From Todiramphus chloris collaris (lineage: Eukaryota > Chordata > Aves > Coraciiformes > Alcedinidae), in the NCBI GenBank assembly GCA_025345505.1, contig JANVCC010000040.1, positions 10,260,023 through 10,324,022 of the forward strand: a stretch of 64,000 nt of DNA, in the 5' to 3' direction. The position numbers and the translations under genes were made by a program. This document shows positions 41,001 to 50,689 of the stretch, piece after piece. The notes under the pieces are model-generated. The model ran no database searches, was not told the origin of the DNA, and saw only the letters and a list, made by a program, of their open reading frames with translations. Numbering within the stretch: position 1 is the first letter of the stretch; each line of letters begins with the position of its first letter.

Positions 41001-44000
41001 ATCTGATTTCCTTCCTCCAGTGCAGAAGAAATCTTGCTGTCTTACCCACTATTTAGGTATTAAAACATCAGTGACTTGTAAGAGATTTGAGCTAACTAAA
41101 GGGTAATTTATTGCTGGAAATTCCCTAAAATTATATTTTACTCTGTGTCTTCATGTCTTGACAACAGTGTTTCTGCTGGTTAAGTGTCCCAACTAAAACC
41201 CAAACGTGGCACTGTAGCCTTGACCTTTTAACCATCCTTTCCAGCATAGTGCTACTGGCCAAACACACGACGGGAAGATTTACTTCTTTTTCTCATCTTG
41301 CTTAAAAATGCTTGAGGATAGTTTATAAATGTAGGGAGTGTTCATTATTTTCTCCAGACTTTCCACAATGGCAGAGTCCACTGGGTCTCTTCCAGGTTGT
41401 ATTAGTAGCCTGTGTTTCCTTAGAGCCCCAGCCCAGCAAGCCCAAGAATGAAGCTTAAGTCTGCAGAGGGCAGGCTGCTGCTGTCCTCACAGGGCAGGCT
41501 CTCCTGAGGCAGTGCTGGCCATTGGGCTTGATTAAGTTGTCTGAATTTCCACATGATCCTCATGGCTTCTGATGCTCCATCTGGAAGCCAAATGCAAGCT
41601 TGCCTCAAACCTGGAGGAGTGCTGGGAGAGGCAGTGCTGGCATTGATCAGCCTGTTTAGCTCTCTGTAACTGGATTGCTTTCAGACGCATATGCTAGTAC
41701 CAATTCATTTGCACTTAATTGATCACAATTTTGATTTTATAAGAGTCAAATAATGCTCAAGAGGCCTCATTAGTGCTACAGTGCTACTTAATTCAGCTGA
41801 CTCGAAAGAAATCTCTCTTGTGAAAAGGCACAGGTAAGCTCAGTGTCGGCTTAAATTCCACTGAAGATAACAAAGATTTACCCATTCAAGAAAAATTTCT
41901 TGGCAGTATAAAAAATCATATGGTTCTTCACCATAACATTCACCAGGCCTTCCTTCAGTGGTGGGGGTTAGATTTCAGGTGAACACCTCTCATTGCTTTG
42001 AACTATCAGTTCCTTTAAAATATCTAACAAGATATTGTCAAGCATGGAAATGATTCCTCATTTTCAATAAGCTATTCAGCACTGATATTGTCAGCAGGAG
42101 TCATGCGTTTGGATCTACCCTCTGACTTCTTTTAAAACACAAAGGAACTGAATATAATTAAAAAAAAAAAAAGGAGTTGAATTTGATGTTCTGTCTTCTG
42201 CTGGAATCAGAAATTAAGTTCATTGCCTCCAAAGATATGCAGTGTGGACAAGCAGTGATCCACAGCAGAACCAAAGTGGGGCCAAACACAACCTGCCCAT
42301 GGACTGTTAGCCAACTTGGCTGAGTTGAACGTGAAAATGTGGGTGTCAGATTTTGTCACACTAGAGGTATTAAATTAGCTGGCCACAGACTGATGCATTC
42401 TCCTTTGGGATCCACAATCCAGATTTGCACCTCTAAGCATTCACAAGTCCCATGTATTTTGTTGCTCTTACTGTGTTCTCACAGTTTAGAGATATTTTGG
42501 GGATTATTGAAGTATTGGAGCATTTCTACCTTACTCATACTGCTTACTTGAGTCTCTAAACTACTTATTTATTACAGATTATTATATCTCATACTACACT
42601 TCATTACTAATTTGCTAAAATATTCACAGTAAAGCAAGGTAAGAACGTCTCCAACAGCCTCTCAGTTGTTTGGAGTTTCTGTTTTCTGATTTAGCATTAG
42701 GAAATTATCCCTTGCAGCTAACAATCATTTCCCCTGAGAGCACAGAACCCTCCAAACTGAGCAATAAATCCCATAAAAACCTCAATACTTTTAAATCCAT
42801 GCACTCAGTTCCAAAGAATGTAAGTCATTAGAAACATGGTCTAAATGGGAGGTATTTAATTACTGAGCTCAAACCTCTGTCACTGTTGGTCACTTCATTA
42901 GTCATTTATTAATTTTAATCTTAAAAATAGTTTCACATTCTCCTCCCTTGTATTCAATAACTTCCCCAAACTTTACTCTTCTGGGCAGTGGAAGCTTTCT
43001 TTTAATTCCAGCAGCCTATATCTGTTCATAGTTCCCATGCCAATATTGCCTTTTAGCTCCAGCAGTTCTCTTTCCTGATGTGTTTACAGAGAGGAGGGAC
43101 CACACTTTATTTTAAGTTAAGCTGAGGCAAGATCCACCAGAGATTCTACTGGTTTGGTTTTATTTTGCCGTGTCTGTTCCCTTGCTTTTTCAGAAGCACA
43201 GCCAATGAAATCAGACCAATCCGGGTCCAGTCTGACAGCAACCAAGGCCAAGGTCCAAAATAGACTATTTCACATTCCACAGAATGCACCTTGGGGCAGC
43301 AATAACCGCTAAGATAAAATGGAACTTTTGGCCTTGGCATCAAGAGCTGTTGGGATGAACACCCTTTCACAACTGGAGAAGAAAGATGAAGGTGAAGAGG
43401 GAGGAGATGTTCGGCCAGGCAGCACCAACGGGCTAGCATGCTCTGCTGCTCTGGAATGGCAAAGGATCTGAATTTAGCAGAAGCCTCCATCAGTCTCATG
43501 TAGAAGAAGACACTGGGACGGTTTGGAGGGAATGGGGAAGCAGATTTTTGAGATGAAAAAAGAACAGGAATTAGAAAGGCTAAGAATGAGGACCAGAGAC
43601 TACTCCAGGCTGTGTTGAACTGCCCTTGGTCAAACACCAGATGTGTTCATGAGCTTTGAACCCTCGGATCCTCTGACTGCATCGGGGTGGAGCAGGGCAT
43701 CATTCTCTGCCCATTCCAAGCACCTGTAAATCCAGGTGTTGCTTCATGGTTAGACAGGACCTGGGCAATCACCGAGGTGAGCAGTAAGTACAAGCCAGAG
43801 AAAGGAAAATGGCTGTATGCCCACAGGGACGTGGAGTCTCCAGATGGCACTGTAACATCATCCCCAAAAGCAAACGATTCTGTACAACAGCAAATATGGT
43901 ACCAGCTGAGTCGGTTTGCCTGCTGTGCATAATTACTCATCCCATTGAAACCATGATTTACAGGCTACAAATGCTAAAGCTGCCCTTTCATTTCATTTAA

Positions 44001-46006
44001 GACCTTAGATATTAAAGCTTCGTGCAGACTGTGTGCATAGCAGCTGGAGAACAACAGACAGCTCTGTCCTATCAACCGGAGAGAAAACAAGATCTTGCCA
44101 GCACTGCCAATTAATACCATGACCTTCAGTGAGGTCTTAGGAAGGGTTTAGGTCACAAGTTAAATGCACTCGTCTATGATTCTTCCCCGGGAGGTAATGC
44201 CTCTGTACTAGAAAACGAGAGTAAAACTGGGAAGGGCAAGGGGTAAGTGTCCTATCTGCTGAGAGAGCTGCAAGGCTGCTTCTCCGTTTTGCACTGTAGC
44301 TGCTCCTGTCAGCATGGAGCAGTGCTCCTGTCAGCATGGAGCAGTGCNNNNNNNNNNCTCCTGTCAGCATGGAGCAGTGCTCCTGTCAGCATGGAGCAGT
44401 GCTCTCACATGCAGCATCCCCACCAAACACAGCCACACAGAAGGCACTCAAGAGATCTTAGCACAACACAGTGGTTAAGAACAATCTGAGTTTAGTCTCC
44501 CACATTAGGCAGTTATGTCTTCTTATACTGTGTGTTAATCTGTCAAGCTCTGTCTCAAAAGCCGTATGATTCCTTGCCGACTTCCCAAAGCATGAAGAAG
44601 TTTCAGAATATTGGTCTTCAGTGGTTGGAAAACCTTACAGATGAAATGACATCCTACGTGCAGCAAAGGCTGTACAATTACAATACATGCACCAAACAGA
44701 AAAACATAGAAAGCTGATCTGTGCCTTCTTATACATAGGTGAGCAGTGAAGTAAAGGATGAAACCACCAGAATCCTCGAAGAAGTCAAGTATACATGGGA
44801 GGTGTGATTCAATCAAATTTCAAGAATCTGTCAAAAAGAATGGCCCTTCTCAGCAACCAGCAGCTTTCCCTCAACACTGCCTGTATTTAAGGTAGCCCAG
44901 CTTTCTTTCTGCAAATTTTTTTTTGTATTTCACTGTGACAGTAACTGAAATGTTGGAGCTGTCCTGCAAGACAACGTAAACCCCACGCTGTTTATTGAGC
45001 TAGCTTGATGCTGTTCTATTAATCATAAAAACATCAGCTGGCACCAACCACCTGGGTGACTAAATCCAGACCCTCAGGCAACCACATAATGAGTACTCAT
45101 TCTTCAAGGTCCATAAAGCATCTGCTCCATGTAGCCTCAAAACTCCCTGTCTTTTTCTACTTCTTACGCTGAGTCCCTAAAAGGCAGCAGCAGGTGACCT
45201 GGAAGCTGAGGCTCACGGAGCCGCAGACTCCCTGCTAGCAGGGAACATACAGCTGGAACCCAGCTCCACAAAGACGAGCAGGGTGGGTGCTGTTCTGTGC
45301 ATGCAGACATGCCCACTGGCATGTTTCCTGCTTTCATCTGAATATGTAGCCTCTAACTTGTCTCCTCAGACTTGAGACACATTTAGTTCTGATTTCTTTT
45401 CAGCTCCTACCACTCCAGCCTCGTTCCTTACTTAGGCAGGACCTTATAGTGCTCTAATAGCATCAGGGAGCTAGAGAAAGTATAGCCCGCCCCAGGCAGC
45501 TAATCACAAGCAAACAGCGCCGCTCCGATTTGAACATGAGGAACTGAGAGTAAGAATGAAATAAGTAACCATAAAAACATTTTCAGGTTATCTTGAATTA
45601 CTAGCACAGCTGAGGAAATTGTAGTGTGCTTACTGACATTTTGGGAACAAATTTAAAGAGAATATTATGGGCTGAATATTCATCCAAACCCAGTTTTAGG
45701 CTGATTGTGGTGTCATAAATACTAGATGGAGAGGCAGATTGTGCTCATTTTGCTGTGCTAAGGGAGATCTGGCACAACACTACTGATGTTTAACAGGGGA
45801 ACGATACAAAACGCAGCTGAGCAGTTGTGGCTGGTGGGGACATACACACTAGACTCAGTTTCACTGCAGCATTGTTCTTACATTTTTAAATCCTCTGTAA
45901 AGCACTTGAAGTTCTCGTTTAGTGAAATTGGTTTGTGCTTCGAGCTGTTCCAGTCCTTCAGGTCTATGGCACACTGTAGTCATTTCTAGTTCATCTTCAA
46001 TTTTAT
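28079..46006 (-). CDS. KCNIP1: KCNIP1 (KChIP1), coding exons 2-8, 5' end outside window
   Basis: Kv channel-interacting protein 1 is a neuronal calcium sensor-like cytosolic subunit that binds the N-terminus of Kv4 (KCND) channels and modulates trafficking and A-type current kinetics. Seven exons of 125, 70, 71, 108, 105, 63 and 48 nt (including stop) join without a frameshift, each bounded by AG/GT where spliced. Numbered on the 216-aa isoform they give residues 22-216. EF1 (around 63-75) is degenerate. The EF2 loop is D99-D110, the EF3 loop D135-E146 (across the exon 5/6 junction) and the EF4 loop D183-E194. KCNIP1 is chosen over KCNIP2/3/4 because of the block [20 protein letters not shown] and the C-terminus [20 protein letters not shown]2/4 are recalled as DENIMRSMQLF. 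No stops or broken splice sites were seen. Exon 1 and the promoter lie beyond 64000. The paralogue comparison is from memory, not alignment. Confidence 0.96.
28127..30895 (-). other. KCNIP1: KCNIP1 intron 7 (2769 nt)
   Basis: Lies between exons 7 and 8, donor gtaagg and acceptor ctttcag. It contains a 5'-truncated CR1 element (30081 to about 30620) in the same orientation as the gene. The remainder has no recognisable gene; a 119-aa plus-strand open frame at 28428-28787 shows no family features. Confidence 0.9.
30081..30620 (-). mobile_element. CR1 LINE fragment (5'-truncated, 3' end of ORF2 plus 3' UTR)
   Basis: On the plus strand it starts gaatcatagaatggtttggg, the reverse complement of a CR1 3' end, so the element reads on the minus strand. 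The minus-strand frame 30249-30058 begins [20 protein letters not shown] and continues KAGLDGAL, the well-known C-terminus of the CR1 ORF2 polyprotein. It runs upstream to about 30620 through typical CR1 sequence (the ctccaggtcaggtctcatgagagc region). No intact endonuclease or reverse transcriptase remains, so it is a dead copy. The outer boundary is approximate. Confidence 0.93.
30896..30958 (-). CDS. KCNIP1: KCNIP1 exon 7 (63 nt), EF4
   Basis: The acceptor is ttttattttgcag and the donor gtaagg. Twenty-one codons read [20 protein letters not shown] plus E. The canonical EF4 loop [12 protein letters not shown] is complete, with acidic or polar ligands at positions 1, 3, 5 and 12 and Gly at 6. 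Recalled human KChIP1 has GIVTLDEFLESCQE, so the two differences are conservative. Confidence 0.96.
30959..31540 (-). other. KCNIP1: KCNIP1 intron 6 (582 nt)
   Basis: Between exons 6 and 7; donor gtactt, acceptor ttttattttgcag. Shortest intron of the gene in this window. No repeat or other gene seen. Confidence 0.9.
31541..31645 (-). CDS. KCNIP1: KCNIP1 exon 6 (105 nt), EF3/EF4 linker
   Basis: The acceptor is tcgccactgcag and the donor gtactt, a weaker donor than its neighbours. Thirty-five codons read [20 protein letters not shown] then [15 protein letters not shown]. The first Glu completes the EF3 calcium loop, and the rest is the helix and linker to EF4. Human KChIP1 is recalled as KEDTPRQHVDVFFQ, so Ala and Glu replace Thr and Asp here. 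Phase is 0 at both ends, as in the other KCNIP genes. Confidence 0.96.
31646..32638 (-). other. KCNIP1: KCNIP1 intron 5 (993 nt)
   Basis: Between exons 5 and 6; donor gtaagg. The upstream acceptor region (minus strand) has pyrimidine-rich sequence about 20-40 nt before the AG rather than directly beside it. Nothing else recognised. Confidence 0.9.
32639..32746 (-). CDS. KCNIP1: KCNIP1 exon 5 (108 nt), EF2/EF3 linker and EF3
   Basis: The acceptor is ctgccttgccccag and the donor gtaagg. Thirty-six codons in phase 0 start [20 protein letters not shown] and end in the EF3 loop [11 protein letters not shown]; the twelfth loop residue, Glu, is the first codon of exon 6. The [12 protein letters not shown] block identifies KCNIP1 among the four KCNIP genes. 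From memory human KChIP1 has DFVTALS, so Thr to Met is a difference. Confidence 0.97.
32747..34908 (-). other. KCNIP1: KCNIP1 intron 4 (2162 nt)
   Basis: Between exons 4 and 5; donor gtaatt, acceptor tgccttgccccag. Contains a 26-bp tandem duplication at 33215-33275. No other feature supported. Confidence 0.9.
33215..33275. repeat. 26-bp tandem duplication
   Basis: Two identical units beginning gccagaagcagcacagcaca (33215-33240 and 33241-33266) are followed by a 9-base start of a third copy. The perfect identity suggests a recent expansion. Confidence 0.95.
34909..34979 (-). CDS. KCNIP1: KCNIP1 exon 4 (71 nt), EF2
   Basis: The acceptor is tgtgttttccag and the donor gtaatt. Two bases complete an Asp codon, then 23 codons run from [13 protein letters not shown] to [10 protein letters not shown]. 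The EF2 loop begins at the Asp of AFDTAQNG and ends at the first Asp of exon 5. From memory human KChIP1 has TYAHY and FDTTQTGS, so this copy differs at three positions, including Asn instead of Thr at loop position 5. The phase fits exons 3 and 5 exactly (70 + 71 = 141 nt). Confidence 0.95.
34980..37868 (-). other. KCNIP1: KCNIP1 intron 3 (2889 nt)
   Basis: Between exons 3 and 4; donor gtaagt, acceptor tgtgttttccag. AT-rich with a short (CAT)n run at 36537-36550. No gene or transposon recognised. Confidence 0.88.
37869..37938 (-). CDS. KCNIP1: KCNIP1 exon 3 (70 nt), degenerate EF1
   Basis: The acceptor is ttttccaacag and the donor gtaagt. The exon starts in phase 0 and encodes [20 protein letters not shown] then PHG, leaving one G that begins the next Asp codon. 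It covers the first EF-hand, whose loop carries the Cys-Pro substitution that stops this hand binding calcium in KChIP proteins. Because it is 70 nt long, skipping it would shift the frame. A very long T-rich stretch (A-rich on the plus strand, 37952-38032) sits just upstream of the acceptor in the direction of transcription. Confidence 0.96.
37952..38032. repeat. A-rich tract with a 41-base A homopolymer beside exon 3
   Basis: On the plus strand an interrupted A/G stretch starts at 37952 and continues into an uninterrupted A-run at 37982-38022, then short A-runs broken by CC. In transcript sense it is a T-rich (polypyrimidine) stretch ending about 13 nt before the exon 3 acceptor AG. Confidence 0.95.
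44302..44404. repeat. 22-bp minisatellite interrupted by an assembly gap
   Basis: Units gctcctgtcagcatggagca followed by gt occur at 44302-44323, 44324-44345, 44358-44378 (first base lost into the gap) and 44379-44400. Each unit contains TGCTCC and GGAGCA arms that can pair around a 9-nt loop. All complete units are identical. Confidence 0.95.
44348..44357. other. assembly gap (10 N)
   Basis: Ten N bases lie inside the 22-bp tandem array, so the true copy number is unknown and the gap length is probably a placeholder. Confidence 0.99.
45882..46006 (-). CDS. KCNIP1: KCNIP1 exon 2 (125 nt)
   Basis: On the minus strand the acceptor reads ttctctttcag and the donor gtaaga. The exon opens with two bases (AT) completing an Asp codon begun in exon 1, then encodes 41 codons from [20 protein letters not shown] to VLYRGFKN. 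This is the start of the conserved KChIP core: the [14 protein letters not shown] segment followed by the helix [15 protein letters not shown] leading into EF1. The 125-nt length and the 2-nt start phase match the mammalian exon. From memory, human KChIP1 reads DDLEM and TMVC where this reads DELEM and TTVC. No start codon belongs here, so the reading frame must be supplied by an exon above 64000. Confidence 0.96.
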
Positions 46007-49000
46007 CTGAAAGAGAAGACAGGAAAATATTTATTTTGGTTGTTACCTTTGCTCTATTAACATGATGGATAGGACAGACTGGGTTTCAAGAGCAACAGAG
46101 GAAAATGAAGCCATCGACAGAACTGGTCTGTATAACTGTTTTCAAGCTCTTGAAAGCAAAATAAAAAACCACATGAGTAAAGCAATCGCTCACATTTCTT
46201 ACTGGGCTGCCAATTAACTCCCCATTCACAAAGCCGAAACTGGTGGTGAGAACAGAAGGGCAGACAGCAGATATATTTTTCTAAAAAGCAACACCAGATA
46301 TTTCTTCTCTAAATATTGAAACAGCAAGGAGGAACAGGCCTTTCAAAGCACTAGCTTTAAAGAAAGCTGTGCAAATAGAAGAGAGCAGACATGCTTAAGC
46401 ATATTAGACAATGACATTGTACTAAGTGTAAATAGTGAGGGGAAACTCTTCTGTGTGCTAACCAAAAAGCTTGCTAGAGAGACACTAAAGGTCACTTTAG
46501 TCCTGGGAGAAATTCAAATGATGCTCACAGTGGCTGAATCCAGAATGAATCCAGCCTGAGTTTTCATGGACATTTGGGGGGAACAGATAAGGAATGAAAA
46601 ATACTTCGGTGCATTTTATTCAAGAGACTGTTCTCCCACAAAGAAGAAAAACACTCAAGATGTACCACATCCTGCATTACTGTAACATCACCTTTTTTTC
46701 TGATATATGCTTTCAGCTGTCAAGCCCATTTTCCCAGCAGTGTGGGTAATGCCCAAATATATAGAGATGCTTAGTTCATGTCAGTTTGAGATTCTCTAAA
46801 CTTCAAGGACCAGATGCAGGTTTCAGCTGACATGAAAATCCCATCTACATCCAGAAGTTGCACGGCCTGAAACCTACTGTATTCCCCCGATTGTAAAAAG
46901 TACACAATTTTGTATGCCCTGTAAAATGTTTTAGTTTATTGGGCTTAGGTGTAATATAGTAAAATTCCTGCTGGAAGACAAGGATTTAATGAGAAATGTG
47001 CAAAGAAATGGGGTCACTGAATAGAGAAAAACCATGAATTCACAGCAGACTGGCTCAGTGAAAGAACAGACCAGACTAAGGCTGTATTTTCATAAGTTAA
47101 TTATGTCCATATATGTGAATGTTATTAAGGGAGGACATATATCAGTGAGTGATAATGGTTAATTAACATTGGTTCATTGTTTCAGTATTAAGAAACCAGT
47201 TTGAAATATTGGTTAATTTAGTCAGCCTACTAATCCACTGTGTCTGGAACTTCAGAGTCAGCATCTGCTGGGCTTGAGCAGTGAAAAGACATGTCTAAAT
47301 ACTGTGCTCAAGGTCCTTTACACAGCAAGGGGATAAAGGCAAGAGACCATAGTAGCGTGGGACAGAACAAGAGTACCACAACCGCTGCCAGTGCAGAAAA
47401 AATCACTAAACACGGGCAAGTGGCCAGAAGGAGACACCTTCTCCACACAAAGGGAAATGAACAGTCTCGAAATTATGGCTCCTGTTAGAAGAAAGGAGAT
47501 GGAAAAGAATGTCTGCTACAGGAAAAAGAAACAATAATGTGAAATAAGGGAGAAAAGCCATTTTCTGTGAAAGAGAACACATACCACAAAATGAAGTAAT
47601 AAAGAAGAAGCTGCAGAGAGAAAAAAGTGGAGAAGAAATTCCTTAAGGTGAGGAAAGAGGAATGAGCAGTTGCAAAAAAGAGAGGAAATCCATTTAGAAG
47701 GGAACCAAGCTAGGGAGACTCACCACTGGTCCATATGTTGTATAGGAAAGACTTTTTTTTGTTTACCTTTGCTTAACCATAAAATTACCTGAACCCTACA
47801 CAAAACACACATAACCCCTGACTCCTTTCTTACATTTCCCTGCTGTCCCCCAATGCAGTAAGCAGTTTACACACGATGCTGACATCAATTCCATTTTTCC
47901 ATGGGAAGCCAGGCATTTTGTGCTCTGCCCCATATAAGCAAGTTAGGCTCTGAGCCATTCTCTGCTCTGTAACCAGCTGAACAAGCCCACCTTTTCACTG
48001 GCATTTCCTATTGATTGAAAGTTCTTAACTTCGGACAACATAAAAGTGTAAAAGATTGGCCATCTAGTCTTTATATCCCATGATATATTCAACAGAGAGA
48101 GAAAAAAAAAAACAAACTTGAGCAACCTCATGTAAGTGGTGAGGCTAACAAGGGAAAGCAGCCTGTTGGATAACTCCTGTGCTTGGTTTTGTTCATGGTC
48201 CTAGCACGTGGAGGTTCATGTGGTCTCTACAGAGACAGGAAAGATTGAGCTGAGAAAAGTCACACTTTGCAAAAGCATTTTGATACGACTAATTTTTCTG
48301 TACAAAAACTTTTTTCACCTCTCTCTTAAGCAACCAGTTTCCCAAAACACACTAAAATATGAGTTAGTATTCTAAGGAACAGATAAAGAAAAAGCTCTCA
48401 CTTGTGGAAAACTTGCTCTATAGATCTGGGGTAGCTTTAAACAACATCTGCAGAACTACAGCTTAAAATTCTTAGTTCTGTGGCTTATCCAGATGATGTT
48501 TATATGAGAACACCCAAAATTAGTGTCTTTCAATTATTATTTTCAAAATATACTCAAATAAACAATTACTTGGTGAACGGTGTAATTTAATAATGATAGA
48601 TTGTTTTTTGACAATGGCCTCATTCAGTGAATCATCATTTCAGAAGAACGCAATTCATCTTCTTCAGCTTGTCCTGCAAGAATAGGTTTTTCCAACAATC
48701 AGTTCATGAGCTTTGGTCCCACAGGGCAGATATTTCTGAATTAAAAATAAGCCAGATTATTGCTGTAGATTTGATTCTATTTCCCATGCTGAGAAATGTG
48801 GCTTTCTTTTCTTTTAACAAGCTACAGAAAGGAAAAGATGAAAAATCCATCCCTTTCAAAGGGACACTATTTTTGTCCCCCGTTCTCTATTCCAGAACCA
48901 GCATTAATCTCTGCCTCTGAAGAGAACCTGACGGTTCCCCTGTGGATTATTCCTTTCATCTGCTTCTTCCTCCTTTCCCAGAGGAAATATTTTGAAACTT

Positions 49001-49885
49001 CACAAAAAAACCCACAAACTTGTGAAGCTTTAGATCTGGCCAAAGGGACACTCAAAATGACACCAGACCAACAGTTTTCCAGTAAACACATGCTAGAAAT
49101 GGTAGAAATTCTCTGTCAGTGGAACATGTCCCAGTGAAACAGGAGTAGTCCTGGACATTTCTTGAAGCCTCCCCACAGAAAATAAATACAAGACTTATGA
49201 AGTCATTTTGTCCATCACTTGTCAATAAAGAGCTATGCTGTTTGATGATAGTAGCCTCTTTGACAGATAAAACTTACTGTAGGAGTACCTACTTCACATT
49301 AATAGGCCTCACAGATTAAAGATTCCCTCTGTTGTGTTCAACAGATACTGACATTTAAATTTTTCTCAGTTGTCATTCCATATTCACCGATTTCCCTTCA
49401 GCAACATCTCTGTCTATCCCTCCTCTTCCCTTCCTGGCCAAAGTCCACAGTGGCACGGCGCAGACCTCAAGCAAGGGGACCTGGAGCCCTAAGGACACAG
49501 ACTGCTCTTCTGTGCACATCCATCCTTTCCAACCCAACAGTTTCCACCCCTCAGAAAGATTTTTTTGGTCATTGTTTTTTTTCTTTCACTGTTTTCTCTT
49601 AAGTCAGCTCTTTTAAGCCTTTCCCTTCCATTCTTCATACCCCATAAATTAAGCACAGTAAACTCAGTGGCAAAAAAGGGAGATTGTCACTTCCTCAACT
49701 GCCCTTGTCTATTGTCATGGATATTTTATTTCCTCTTATTTACATTTTCATTATCACACTGGCTCAGTCCCTCCCAGCTCTTCAGGGATGTCACTGTATG
49801 AAATACAAGCCCTTGCATTTAGAAACACTGCAGTTTTATTAAACTGAAGCTCACTTTATGGTGATGAGTGCAAGTGAAAATGTAT

Positions 49886-49901
49886 AGACAGACAGACAGA
49901 C
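49886..49901. repeat. (AGAC)4 microsatellite
   Basis: Four perfect AGAC units in intron 1. Confidence 0.9.
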
Positions 49902-50593
49902 GCCAATTTACGTTTACATCTCACCAGCTGCTGTTGCTTACAGCATCCCTTTTGACCTGGGACCTTGACTGCGACACCCAGCCCCAGTATCTGGGTACCA
50001 TACTCACCAACTCTTTAGCGAGAACTTGAACTTTAGCAAATAGGTCCAAATTTATTATTCCAGATCTCAAAGCATGGGTTTTTTGTTGCTTTTTTGGGGG
50101 GGACTCAGCAACTAAAGCAAAGGGCTTCTCCTGCTTGCAGATACTGATAAATAATTATTTATTCTTCTTTTCCTTTAGCTCCAGCACTTGCAGAAATCAT
50201 CCCTTAATTAGTCCCTTCCAGGCAGATGACTGCAGGGGGTTGTACCCTAGGCTTAAGATCACCTGCACTGTTTAGCAGGCACAGCACGTGCTCATGCATT
50301 TTCTGAGCTGTTTTTCTTGTAATGTGTTTAAAACCAGAGGAATGGGAAGTAGCATTTTCTGAATCAGGATTTGTCTCTGGACATAGTTTCATGGGTATGA
50401 AGTTGAGGTCAGGGAGAAGTGCCTGCGGTAATTTTATGCCAAAGTAGGTCCAGGTTATAACAACAACTTCATTTTGCATTTTTTGTGCAAAACATCATCT
50501 CTATCTTCTTAGCCCATAGGATAGGCACATTTTGTATATCAGACAAAATAAATAGTGGCTTCACCTTACAAAGAAAAATAATCATGACAGGCT

Positions 50594-50689
50594 TGCATGT
50601 ACATGCATATTTTATGGATTGCTGCTAATGAAAGATATTGTATTTCATTTCTCTGCTGCCTGTGCGAGAGCAGAGAATGAATTTTCATT
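50594..50689. other. cluster of short inverted repeats in intron 1
   Basis: A perfect 14-bp palindrome TGCATGTACATGCA is at 50594-50607. A 9-bp inverted repeat TTCTCTGCT / AGCAGAGAA is at 50649-50657 and 50669-50677 with an 11-nt loop. AATGAA-TT-TTCATT is at 50676-50689. The surrounding DNA is AT-rich. A regulatory role is only a guess. Confidence 0.5.

Larger units (their letters stand above)
37939..45881 (-). other. KCNIP1: KCNIP1 intron 2 (7943 nt)
   Basis: Between exons 2 and 3; donor gtaaga, acceptor ttttccaacag. It holds a 41-base A-run next to the exon 3 acceptor, a run of twelve A residues near 42162, and a 22-bp minisatellite with an N gap near 44.3 kb. Open frames inside it (for example 43146-43637 and 38731-38943, both minus) show no recognised domain and are treated as chance. 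Confidence 0.9.

Noticed and set aside
43146..43637. 163-aa minus-strand frame in intron 2
   Set aside because: No recognisable domain, and it is not bounded by sites that would join KCNIP1 exons in frame.
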